Positions 21,450-32,480 of a stretch of 64,000 nucleotides of DNA are shown piece by piece. Source of the DNA: Datisca glomerata (taxonomy: Eukaryota > Streptophyta > Magnoliopsida > Cucurbitales > Datiscaceae). Where the stretch lies: NCBI GenBank assembly GCA_003255025.1, contig QANY01005876.1:448843-512842 (forward strand), in the 5' to 3' direction. Below the pieces are notes generated by a model that was given only the letters and a program-made list of their open reading frames with translations, searched no databases and had not been told where the DNA came from. How positions within the stretch are numbered: position 1 is the first letter of the stretch; every line of letters starts with the position of its first letter. The position numbers and the translations under genes are program-made.

Positions 21450-22820
21450 TCATTCATCATCAATGAGATTGATATCATCCAATGGGTCTTGGGAATCTTG
21501 AAATGCGTCATAGGCCCACTGTGGTAGGACACAATCCTTCGATGTATTTTGGTCCTTCAATTAATGAGGGATAGCCTTTTTGGATGATTGGGCTTTTTGG
21601 ATATTTGACTTAATTGAGTGGCTTAATTCTATAGATGATTTAGAGTCAGAATTGTTATTGTCTTCTAAAAGGAGAAGCATTTTTTGAATTAATTCTTGCT
21701 TCATTTTGGATTTAGGTTTTGTGGTTTTGGCTTTTGATTTTCCCTTTGAAGAGGGTTTGTATTCAGGTTTGGATTCTTTAGATGAATTTGAACTGAATGG
21801 TTTGGATCATGGATTTGGGTTAATAGGCTCATTAATATTTAATGGCGCTTGGATAAAAAGATTTGCTAATCTCATATTAGGGTGGATATTTGAAAATTTG
21901 TGGTTGATCGATACAATAATTTTATGGACATTGAATTCATTCCACAATTTAACATAATACCGTCTGGTGAAGATTCCATATTCAATTGAGTATTGTCATT
22001 TTAAGATCCAAGGTATTTTAAATTTATTTGAAAAGCAAAGTATTTGGGGAAGGATGCCTTAATTGGTGAGGGCTTGTATATTTTTAGAAAGAAATTAACA
22101 CATTGTTGAAAGTTAATTGGAAATAATTCTAAGACAGGACCATGAATGAACCACCATCTTAAGAACCAATATAGAAAACTAATTTTGAAATTCTTATATG
22201 AGTGAGAAAAATCACTATTTTGATACAGAAAAATCATATGCCAAGCATCGATATAGTAAAAATAATTATATTACATTCAAAAGGATCTGAAACGAGAATG
22301 ATGGACTTTCTAATCCTCCATGGTTATGATTTTTTGAGAATGTAGAAGGGATGATAGAGTATCCTTCCTTTAGAACTTTTGATTAAGTTGATATTTATGG
22401 ATTTAGTTTCTAAAACAATGTCTCTATAGAAACTGAGACTCTTATCCTTGTGTCCAGGGACATAATGAAAATCAAGAATAAAATAGGCTTTGGCGATTTG
22501 GGTCGGATCATTCAAATGAGCAATTGGAGACTCAATATGAAAGAAATTTTTGTTGGGTATTTTTCGAAAATAAGGGGATGATTTTTTATATTTTATAATT
22601 GGTTGGTTGAGTGATTGTGCATTAAAAGGTTGAGAAATTGTTAATGGGTCAAATTGATTGATGATGGGTGATTGTAATTGGGGTTGATGAACTGAAGAAT
22701 TGTTAATTTGGCTTGGCTAGGAGTAGAAGACTCCTCTTTAATTTGGGCTTTAAGGGCCAATTGTGGAGTGAAAGACTCCCCTTCTATTCTAACTTTTGAG
22801 GCCTGGGGCGTAGACTCCAT
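21450..22820 (-). pseudogene. Pararetrovirus second ORF (unknown function), broken
   Basis: A start codon at 22820 lies just after the end of the RNase H region and opens a Glu/Ser/Thr/Pro-rich segment. Two further open pieces follow in other frames: 22324-22515, with FILDFHYVPGHKDKSLSFYR, and 22001-22237, with NFQQCVNFFLKIYKPSPI. After that comes a Lys/Ser-rich tail ending in an acidic Glu/Asp-Ser stretch near 21640. I recognise these phrases as recurrent in ORF2 of endogenous florendovirus-like sequences, where no function is established. At least three frame breaks are present. The tail is also present in the redundant right copy (29994-30197). Confidence 0.6.
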
Positions 22821-24300
22821 CTTGATGTCCCTGTAAAAATTTACAAGTAAGAAAGTTAGGAATTGAATTATTAATGCCTTGAATAAATTCAATATCAAAA
22901 TAAAAAATGCTAAGAATAGACTGTCATCTAAAAAAAATTGTTTGGAAGTAATATTTTTTACATCTTTTTCCAAAATATGTTTTATAGACTTATAGTCAAT
23001 TTTCAAAAGAAATTTTTGATTTAATAAATTATCTTGAAATTTTTAAATGCATAATACAACAACTAAAATTTATTTCTTAATAGTGCAATAGTTAATTTGA
23101 GATTGGGTCCAAGTTCCAGATATAAACCTGACAATTTGTTCTGGTGCTTTTGGAGAGATTTTTTTTATAATAAGATACCTACATATCCAAGTTCAGAAGC
23201 ATCAGTTTGGACAATTTTAAAAGAATTATTAGTAGGTATCCCAAAACAAGGAAGTGTCTTACATGAGTTTTAATTTTCTTAATTAAATTGATATGGAGAG
23301 TTGTCCATGATGGATGATTTTTCTTAACCCTTTTAAAATAGTCTTGCAATCATCTCTCAAATTATTGTAAAAACCAGATATGTAATTTAGATATCCTAAA
23401 AATATTTTCAATTGGATTTTGTCAAGGATCTCATCAGGAAATTCATCAACAAATTTGTATGACTCGATCAATTGGTTTGATAGTGGAATGATAGATCTCA
23501 AGTCCTAGAAATCTAATCTTAGATTGAAACAAATTTGTATTTCACTTACAGAGATAACTAAACCATTTTGCTTTATTATCTTAGTAAATAATTCAAGATG
23601 TTTCAAATGTTGATCAATTGATTTAGAGAAAATTAGAACATCATCAATGTAAACAATTGAGAAATCAATAAATTGGTTGAAAATTTCATTCATTATATTC
23701 TGAAATTCACTAGAAGCATTTGTAAGATAAAAAAACATTTTTTACATTCCACTCGTAATGACCAAATAGAGTTATAAATGGAGTTTTATATTTATCAATC
23801 TCACTTATCTGGATTTGTCAAAATTCATATTTCATGTCAAACTTAGAGAATACAACAATATCTCCAAGTCTGTTTATTAAGTCCCTTTTGTTTGGTATAT
23901 GATATCTTATTCATTTAAAAACATTGTTAAGAGGCTTGTAATTAATTACTAATCGAGAAACTTCTCATTCAATTTCGGTGGACTTTTGGACATAAAGGCC
24001 GAGCAAGACCAATGAGATTACTGCGTCTAATAATATTTTTATTGAGAAGTTCTATACTTTCATTCTTACAGAACTCAAGCATTTCAGAATTTATCTGAAT
24101 TGGTCATGCCTTAATAGGGATATTCTTTTCATTAAATCCCTTAATGTAAGGCAGACTAACAGTGTTATGTTTCCTATGCAAGAAAATATTAGGAATGTTA
24201 ACATATAATTCTCTACAAATTTTATCTTGAAAGATTTTAATTTGTTTTTGAAGAGTAGGATTTTGAAGTTGTTCTTCAATTCTTTTGAATTTTATTTCAT
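22821..24300 (-). pseudogene. Pararetrovirus reverse transcriptase and RNase H, broken
   Basis: The clearest part is 23505-23738, a 77-residue open stretch with LTNASSEFQNIMNEIF and the polymerase active-site box YIDD (residues 30-33), followed by LIFSKSIDQHLKHLELF. Next comes 23283-23501, with FLGYLNYISGFY, the typical connection segment. RNase H follows at 22850-23230, ending with SIKHILEKDVKNITSKQ in the 22641-23006 frame. Upstream, 23990-24300 retains thumb-like text with stops. In the family this enzyme copies the pregenomic RNA into DNA. The active-site residues survive locally, but stops and frameshifts on both sides rule out a working enzyme. Confidence 0.85.
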
Positions 24301-24439
24301 CTTGAAAAAAACATAATTATTTTTCTTTGTAAAAAATTAAATTCACAGTTTTATAAATAGAATTTTGTTTAAAAGTTTTCAATTTCTCATTGTGAGAAAA
24401 AGAAAGAAATTTGAATTTGATAGGTTTTATCCGTGGGAT

Positions 24440-24760
24440 AAGTAATGATCCTATCATGCTCTATTGTAAAATGATATAACAGAGAAATAAATGGTAACCC
24501 AAAATAATTTTGTCTGTCATATTTTTTACTAAGACAAATAATATTTTAAAATATACATTGTCTTGGCAAATATGAAATTTGGAGATTTCATAAAGTGATA
24601 TGCATTCGAGTACCAATAGCAGAGGATAATGATTCTTTTTTCTTCTTGAAATACTTGATAGGAACAAATCCTTAATGCTTATAATTTAAATCAGTTCTTG
24701 AATCAATAAGAGTCATTGAGGTAAAATCAAAATCTTGAATTATTACTCTGACCATTATGT
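24440..24760 (-). pseudogene. Pararetrovirus aspartic protease region, broken
   Basis: The minus-strand frame 24461-24667 contains HICQDNVYFKILFVLV followed by MTDKIILGYHLF, matching the second half of a retroviral-type aspartic protease (the IILG-N-F motif). The N-terminal Asp-Thr/Ser-Gly segment, upstream near 24700, is eroded (SRTDLN in another frame). Position between the zinc knuckle and the reverse transcriptase fits the family order. Confidence 0.6.
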
Positions 24761-25269
24761 GTAATTTCTTCAATTTAATGTAATTAATACCTCAATGTTT
24801 GAATCATTTAGTTCTTTTATTTCATTCTTAATATTTCTTATTTCTTTTTGAAGTTTTTGAATAGTAACTTCTTTTTCCTTTCTTTTAATTTTGTTGAATT
24901 TTTCAAGGGTTTGTGAAAGACTTATAGTATTATTATTAGACTTAGAATTTTCTTTTTTTTATTACTTTTCTAATTCTTTCAAGGTATTTTATTTTAATTC
25001 AGGATTTTCACTTTTATAAATTAAACATATTAAAAGATTTTCTTGTTCTTCATTTTCACTTAAAACATTAACAATTTTCTTGCAACATCTATTCTTACTT
25101 CCTATAGAGATGATTGGAGAATTACTGTCAAAGTTTGAAGAGTTTAATTCATCAATTTTAGAGTATCAAATTCTTTTAAATCTTCATTACTACTTTCATA
25201 ATAATTTATGGATGATGTGATTCTAAACAATTCTTATTTTTCTTCATAAGATATTTTTAATTGATTAAT

Positions 25270-26950
25270 TTTCTTTTTTACTTGGCAAGTGTTGGAGAAA
25301 TGACCATTTTGGCCATATTAAAAATATTTGATTTTACTTTTATCAACAAATCATTTATTAAAATTTCTTTTTGAATCATTTTTATTCTTGGAAAAGTGTC
25401 TGTCAAAATTTTTATTTTTGTGTTTGTGGAATTTTCTCCGATAAGGTTTATAAATTTTTCTAGGACTAAATTGGGAATTTTTTGTATTCTTTTGGGAATG
25501 AGCAATTACAAGTAATCCATATTGCTCACATAAATTGCCTAATTCATTTTTGACAGTTTTCTTCTCTTTTTTAATTTGTTTGTTAATTTTCATATCAATG
25601 CACATTCTTAATCCTTCCTTTTGTATTGCAGTGATAATGGTACCATAGATGAGACAATCGTAGTCTATGTTTCCTAGGTCATCATTAAGGACGGTTCTAA
25701 TTTTGTAGGCAAACAAATTAGGTAAGCTATTTATGAATTTTTTTTCAAAATGATTTATTACTATCATCTCTCGACATTACTCTCGACAAAATTATGTTTT
25801 TGTACCAGTCCAAATCTCTTAGGATAGAACATCTAAGATTGGTTAATTAGTTATGGATACACGAAATAATATTACTTGGCGTTCAGATGAAATTTTCAAT
25901 TATTGTATAGAAGAGGGTATTAATGGCATCAGGTATTGTTTCTTGGTCCTCTCCAAGAATTGGGATTCCTTCAGTATCAATTTTTATTACTGTAAGGATA
26001 ATGTTTTTTTATTCTCCAGTGAGATGTTTCTCCGACCAGGAATGAAACATTCCTATGAATCATGTAATTAAAAGTTTTATGACCTCACTGTGAGGCAAAT
26101 TATATGTGGTAGTGTAATTATTGGCTACCATAGACATGCGCTGTAATTTGTTGAGGACTTCCTATTCTGAAAGTCCATCAATATTTTATTTATATAATTT
26201 TTCTGCAGAAACAAATAATTGATTAACTAAAGATGATTGAGTAATTTGGATATCTAGAGGGATAGGCTTTTTATGCCACTTCTTTCTAGTTTATTAATCT
26301 TTAAATTTTTAAATGTTTCTTCAATATTATGAATGGTTGAAGATTCATGAATTATGGATGATTCATAGGTGGAATCTGACTTTTGGCTTTCTAAATCAGA
26401 ACTAATGTCTAGGTTAGTTATCTTAACAGAAGAAGATGACTCAACAGATTTATATTTTACTTCTTGAAGCATTTTATCAATCTTTTTATTGAGGGAAACA
26501 ATATTTAGAGTAGTTTTATGTGAAAGGTTTACTTAAGGACTTTTTTCAGAGAATCACTAGATTTAGGTTCATGAAGATCAGCAACCTTATTTTTAATTTT
26601 ATCTAATTATTTTTCTATTGTTGTTAAACTTTGATTAGTGTAATTGAGTTGTTTAACAACTTTTTATTAGGTTCTTCATCCTTTAAAATTTTAAAAGGTG
26701 AAGCGGTAATTAAATAATTTTTATGATTACTAATATTTTTTTTAGGTGGTGGATGACTAGCAGTCACCCAACTGAAATTTTCCTTGACCATTTAATCTTG
26801 GAGATGACTTTAGTATTCTTTTTGTAAATGTTCTCGAGATATTAAGGAAAAACATATCAATCCTAATTCTTGCACGAACTCCTTCCATTCAACAAGGATA
26901 ATTTTTGTTTGATCCATATTGTATGTTTCTCTAAACATGTTCCGTCTTTT
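25270..26950 (-). pseudogene. Pararetrovirus capsid region with zinc knuckle, broken
   Basis: The best-preserved part is 25351-25767, a 138-residue open stretch with FEKKFINSLPNLFAYKIR and LGNLCEQYGLLVIAHSQK, followed by a Lys/Arg-rich tail. This is the capsid C-terminal region of caulimovirids. Just downstream (about 25275-25330) a CCHC zinc knuckle can be traced as YGQNGHFSNTC, with the first cysteine lost and a stop nearby. Upstream parts (25850-26950) contain scattered matching text and many stops, including an Asp/Ser-rich stretch (26254-26472). In the family the capsid packages the genome. This copy cannot do so. Confidence 0.75.
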
Positions 26951-27299
26951 GAAGTTGGTTGGTTCATTCAAGTGTTGGGTTAAACCCTCCCTATCAGGAT
27001 TTTATTCTTGGCTTAAGGTGCCTGAATGAAGAACTAAAAGTTGAGGATTGACAGGAGGTAAGGCTCCTAGAAAACCTGAGTCAGTAGGAGATCTAGATTA
27101 ATCAGATTGTTCAGTCTTATTATCTAAGATTTGCTGACTGGCTAGAGAATTAGTGGCTATGCCTTTAAGTCTCAATTTTTTATTTTTAAAATTTTTAAAT
27201 CTTGTTCTAATTGTTGGACTCTAAGATCTTGATCGTTATTATTAATAATGGATTTAAAAAATGAATTCCTAGGAGTACTAGATTGGCTAAACTCCCTAA

Positions 27300-28060
27300 T
27301 TTTGGGACTAGATCTAGAAGATTGGAAATCAATTTTAACACTACCATCCATGTACTGTTGAATGTAGTCAATATTTTTAATTGGTCTTTGAATGGAGTGG
27401 GTTGGCTTTCATTGGTTAAAAGGCATTTATTGGCAAAGTAATATCAGACCCCCTAATGGTTTAGGGATTCTAATATTAGCATTACTTTGGCTAATTGAAT
27501 CAAGATGGTTTGAATTTTTGGACTCCTATTGATGGGTTGAAAATTCATATTAGTTTTATTAACTTTATAATGAATTCTAAAAATCAAAACTAGGGACTTG
27601 ACACCTTCAAGGATTAGATAACCATTAGTTTTGATATTTAAAGTCAGGCTTTGAGAATATGGAATATGTTAAACTAACAGATAAATAAGAAAAGCAAACA
27701 AAATGGATTGGACCATTACAAAGAGAAGATTCAATTAATCCTAAAATATTATCTTGAAAATTGGTAAATCCTGCATCACGCAAGGCTAACAAGGCAAAGG
27801 TATTTGGGTTTGTTCTTGTGAATGGTTTTACTCCAATCTGGACTCAAAGTGAAAGACATTGTATCCTTCTTCAATATGATATTTAATTGCATTAGAAGAA
27901 GGTGATTGATAAATTTCATGCTCTTTCCCAAGTGTATATTTTTTTCAATTGTTTTAACATGATACTGAGTCTTTAACATGATGATGAGGCTTGTAGGAAA
28001 CAACTGGTCTTGTTGATTTATAAATTTCTTTACTAAGAATTTTAGGTATATTCCATACAT
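27300..28060 (-). pseudogene. Pararetrovirus movement protein region, broken
   Basis: A 94-residue open frame (27776-28060) runs to a point where a frameshift moves the reading into the next frame, giving ALRDAGFTNFQDNILGLIES and SLCNGPIHFVC near 27690-27800. The 'LRDARxTNFxDSLLGxI' text is a signature of caulimovirid movement proteins of the 30K superfamily, which widen plasmodesmata in the living virus. Downstream (27150-27400) a coiled-coil-like segment (VQQLEQDLKILK) follows. Many stops are present. Confidence 0.75.
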
Positions 28061-29050
28061 TATGATCTACATGATCATCAGCTAAATACTAAACATGTTC
28101 TTCATTAATTATATCTAAAATTGTATTTATTGTAGATCTTCTGCTACAAGATGAATTACTTCTAAATAATACACTCACTGCTCAAGATAACTAAATTATT
28201 CTTATGTTTAAAAATTCCATCATATATTTTGATTATCAAACCTGTTATGACTTCTACAACCTCCTAAGAAGTTTAACTCCTCTCCCATTTGCCTCATATA
28301 GCAACTCGCCCTCGAGATTTATGCCTCTAAAAATGTCTTATTTGGATGCTTGAAGTAAATCTAATAGAAACTAATTCGTTAGATTCACAGATTAGAAAAT
28401 CAAAGGTATAAAGAAATAATAAAGCATAATAATAACCAGCCACTTGGGTAGGGAGTCAGATTAAATATAAATACTTTTTTAAGTAAGCAGATAAGCAACA
28501 ATAATAACAATAACCAACCATTTGGATAGAGAAGAAGAACAATAATCAAGCAAGTAATAGTAAATACCCTATCAGGATTAGCTTTGATACCAAAAGAGAT
28601 GGAATTGCTTTTTATTTAAAAACAGAGTATTGAGAAGCAAGAATCCAAATATTTCTTGAAGGAAAATAACAAATACAAGCAACAATAATAACATTATCCA
28701 TCCACTTGGGCGAAGAACAATAATTAACAAATACAAGCATTGTCCTTTGAAGAGGTGCGTGAAGTAAAAATGTCATATTTGGGTGCCTGAAGTAAGCCTA
28801 ATAGAAACTTATACGTCAGATTCACATATTAGAAAATCAAAGATACAGAGAAATAATTAAGCATAAAAATAACAACCACTTGAGCAGAGAGTTAGATTAA
28901 GTTCAAATAATTATTCAAGTAAGCAAGAATAATAACAATAATCAATCATTTGGGCGGTGAGGAACAATAATTAAGCAAGTATAAGTATGAAACAGTAAAT
29001 ATCATACTAGGTTTAGCTTTGATACCAAAAGAGGCAGAATTGCATCTAAC
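28061..29050 (-). other. Pararetrovirus leader with two primer-binding sites in tandem
   Basis: Two further copies of the tRNA-Met primer site lie 435 bases apart, in TTTGATACCAAAAGAG (28583-28598) and TTTGATACCAAAAGAGG (29018-29034). Between them, 28620-28740 resembles the 3' end segment seen at 20693-20760 and 29051-29120. Leader repeats related to CCAGCCACTTGGGCGG lie at 28436, 28516, 28700, 28869 and 28943. The arrangement, leader - primer site - 3' end piece - leader - primer site, shows partial tandem duplication of the genome junction. Confidence 0.7.
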
Positions 29051-30360
29051 TTAAAGACATAGTATTAAGAAGCAAGAATACAAATATTTATTGAAGGAAA
29101 ATAACAAATACAAGTATTCAAATTTCAATGAGGTAAGATTAAAAATTACAAGATTGAAGAAAATTAATTTTTAATGATTAATTAGTGCTCCCGCTCACTA
29201 ATTAATGTTGAGAAGAAAGAAGAAAAGATTACAAAAGAGGATGAAGAAGAAAGCTTTATTTTCAAAATAAGTTTTTCTCCAAAAATAAGTATTAGTGAAA
29301 ATCAAGTTCTGAGAAATAAATGTGAAAGGGCCCCCTATTTAAAGACAAGGAAACTGGAGTTAACCGGAAATCCATCACTTTCCTGAACTATTATTTTCTA
29401 AAAAAATAAAAATATTTTACGTTACAACTTTTGACTAAGAATAGTAAAAATGAAAAATAATTACTTAATTATTTGACAACTAGTACAATAATTCAAAAGA
29501 AGACTAAGTACAATGATTCCTTTGATAATAGCAATCTTGAAATCTGTATCTTCATTATTGCTTCATGTTGGAGAATTCATAATTGTTGTATTGAAAAATT
29601 ATCATGACTATTGTTGTTTGTTGGAGAGTCATCATGATATTTGAAATCGTTATACCTTCAAATTTCTTGATTCCAACATTGGCATTTTGCCAAGAATAAA
29701 TTCTTTTATTTAGTCATTGATTAATTTGAAGATCTAGCGATTTTGCCATAAATTTTCTTTTTCTTTTCCTTTTCATTTTTTATTTCAACATTAGCATTTT
29801 GCCAAGGACAGATTCTTTTTCATTCATTCATCATCACTGAGATTGATATCATCAAATGAGTCTTGAAAATTTTGAAATGCGTCATAGACCTATTGTGGTA
29901 GGACGTGGCCTTTTTGTGTATTTCCTTCAATTGTTAGGGGATAGCCTTTTTGGATGATTGAGCCTTTTAGATTTCTGGCTTAATTGAGTGACTTCACTCT
30001 ATAGATGATTCATAATCAGAATTGTTACTGTCTTCCAAAAGAAGAAGTATTTTTTGGATTAATTTGTGCTTCAATTTGGATATAGGCTTTGTGTCTTTTG
30101 ATTTTCCCTTTGAAAAGGAGCTAGATTCAGGTATGGATTCTTTGGATGATTTTGAAAATGTATGATTTGGTTTGTGGATTTTATTTAATGGGCTCATTAA
30201 TTTTTAATGGAGCCTGGGTAAAAGGGTTTGCCAATTTTAGGTTATGATGTACATTTGTAAATTCTTGGTTAACGGATGCAATGATTTTTTGGGTATTGAA
30301 TTTATCCCACCATTTAACATAATAGTGTCGGGTGAGGATTCCATCTTTAATTTGGGGAGT
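29051..30360 (-). repeat. Redundant copy of the pararetrovirus 3' region
   Basis: Sequence from 29053 (GACATAGTATTAAGAAGCAA) to about 30350 (AGGATTCCATCTTTAATT) runs parallel to 20693-21985 with many point differences and small indels. It includes the tail of ORF2 (29994-30197, with SSSFSKGKSKDTKPISKLKH) and the 3' non-coding part with two copies of the GCATTTTGCCAA motif. Similarity stops near 30360, the right edge of the insertion. Confidence 0.8.
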
Positions 30361-31009
30361 GAGAAATTGCTGGGTTCACAGAGCTTTTAAATTTTTATAA
30401 AATAATCTTAAAATATTATGTAAAATAGTATAATATGAAGAAAATGCTTCTAGTATGTGGGGCCATAAAATAGGACTATATTTGATGTTTATGAAACTTA
30501 TTGTCTATTTTTGTATTAATTTCCTATAGTGTTACTATAGGTGGCCGAAACTGCTGTTGACATTTTCCTGTAGCCCATTTATACTCTTGGTTAATTGACC
30601 GTACATGTTCGGCCTTTAAATAGGATTAGCAACATTTTTAGTATATTAATACAAAAAATAGACAAATAATTTCATAATAATAAAAACTAGCCAGTGTGAA
30701 TGGACCTACAAAAAGATAAGAGATTACCTCTTCTACCCTTAAATAACATATAATAAATAAAAAACCAATAAAAACTCACGGAAAATGAAGGACCCTCTTT
30801 ATTAGGCAACATATTGAACTTTCAATTCCCATTATACTGAAAAAAAAATAACCTTGAGAGATTTTCGGGATTTCAGATTGCATGGCGTCCATTAAGGCTT
30901 CGATCAAGATTTTTTTTTAAAATCTCCTTTAAAATAGGTAAGTAATCTCTATAATCATTGTATTTTTTGAAATAGGTAAGTAATCTCTCTCTCTCTCCTC
31001 TTCTCTCCA
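30361..31009. other. Unassigned AT-rich DNA
   Basis: No open frame with a family motif. A short inverted pair (GTGGCCGAAAC near 30541 and TGTTCGGCC near 30608) is the only structure noted. Confidence 0.5.
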
Positions 31010-31490
31010 CGTCTCTCATATATATGCATATTATATATATTATAAATAAATAAATAAATAAATAAATATATATATATATATAAATGTGTATGTCATATAT
31101 ACATATCATACATATTATATATGTGTGTGTATATTATATATTATACACATATATATACATGAAATATTAAATATACATATACATGAAAATAACATATTAT
31201 ATATGTTTTATATTTTATAATATATATATGAGAGCGAGAAGGAGAGAGAGAGATTGAGAGAGAGAGACGAGGACAGAGAGAGAATGGTAGATTATAGGGA
31301 GAGAGAGAGAGCGATAGGGAGAGATTCTGGATTTTCGGATTAAGACATAGAGACAGATAGAGAGAGACAGTTTGAGAGAGAAAGAGAGAGAGATAGGGGG
31401 AGATATTTTAGGAGAGAGAGAGATAGGGGGAGATATTTTAGGAGAGAGAGAGAGATAGGGGGAGATATTTTAGAGAGAGAGAGGTAATTA
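31010..31490. repeat. Low-complexity AT/TAAA and GA block with a 36-bp minisatellite
   Basis: TAAA and AT repeats run from 31022 to 31100, mixed TA/GT repeats to about 31230, then a GA-rich tract to 31490. Within the latter, a unit GAGAGATAGGGGGAGATATT plus TTAGGAGAGAGA (about 36 bases) is repeated three times between about 31388 and 31477. A short open frame here (30873-31109 minus) is only the translation of the repeat. Confidence 0.9.
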
Positions 31491-32049
31491 AGAAATATGG
31501 GTATATTATTAAATCATTAAATAGAAACACTATTAAATTTAAACCAATTGGCTAGATAAATAAAATATGTTCAAAAAATACTATATTTCATGTTTTTCAA
31601 AATGTGTGACAAAATTGTATTAAAAATATAAAATTTGTCTAGATATTATCATATCCATACATGTTACATGGAACTCTTATTTTCTGAGTCCATTCTAATT
31701 TGGTCTATATTGTTTTAATTTAGTCGAGAGAGATATAGATCTATGTCTATTTAATTTTTTTTGCCAATGTATCAAACTAAACTATTGTCTCTTAGCTATT
31801 TGTTTTCCTTTAATCTGCCTTCCACAAATGAAAAATTGAGGATTTAGTTAGATCAACAACAGACCTTTTCTACCTTCGTACATAGATCATTACTCGTTCA
31901 ATTAGACTTATTGTGATCTAATTAAAAAACCCAAAAATTCTTTCATTTTTTTAACGAAACCATTATATTGAAAAACAAAAATCACAACTAAAGAGGTTTA
32001 AACCACAATTTTAAATAAACTTAATCTTTATCAATCAGGCTAATAAAGA

Positions 32050-32480
32050 AGCAATGGCATCAACAATTGAATTACAATTTCTATTTACTCAAACAAAAGA
32101 AATACCCAAAGCTCGATAAATCTTGGAATGGATATCTATCACAAGATTCTGTAATCTCTAATCACAGACAAGGAATTGACCTGAAAACCATCCTAAAAAA
32201 TCATACTTCCCATTGAGTCTGTACACACAATCCCGATAACACCCCTCTTCAACATAGGAGAAAATGAAGCATCGTCGTTCACCATAATCCTTCCATCAAT
32301 AGGGGCTATCTAAGAGGAATTCATCCTCAAGCTCGAAAAATCAACTCTATAGAAGGAAGATGAAGATGAATCCAAACTGGTATGAACTTTCTTCCCTCAG
32401 TTACAAGTGCAAAACTCATTAAAAGCTTTCAGACCTTCAACCCAAGAATAAGTCTTGAACTCAGAAATTTCTCTAATATT
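32050..32480 (-). pseudogene. RNase H-like domain remnant (LINE-type or RVT_3)
   Basis: Minus-strand text, in more than one frame, reads VEGLKAFNEFC, then GRIMVNDDASFSPMLKRG with VIGIVCTDSMG, and about 180 bases later ISFV, a stop, VNRNCNSIVDAIASLL. This is the order of the plant RNase H-like domain found at the end of non-LTR retrotransposons and related proteins (an N-terminal 'NVDAAF....G.G.V.RD..G' and a C-terminal 'RNxNSxADALA'). It is frame-broken. The reverse-transcriptase part is not visible, so the parent element is uncertain. Confidence 0.5.

Larger units (their letters stand above)
20312..30360 (-). mobile_element. Endogenous pararetrovirus (Caulimoviridae, florendovirus/petuvirus-like), over-length and inactive
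   Basis: The minus strand reads, from 28.6 kb down to 20.5 kb, in caulimovirid order: tRNA-Met primer site and leader, movement protein, capsid with zinc knuckle, protease, reverse transcriptase/RNase H, then a second ORF and a 3' non-coding region. The distance between primer-site copies (28585 to 20471) is about 8.1 kb, a normal genome length for the family. Bases 29051-30360 repeat the part found at 20690-21985, so the insertion is longer than one genome, as after integration of a concatemer or through recombination. Every gene has many stops and frameshifts. The second ORF, with no counterpart in caulimoviruses proper, favours a florendovirus relationship. This placement is from memory of family features and needs a tree. 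No intact viral gene remains. Confidence 0.85.
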
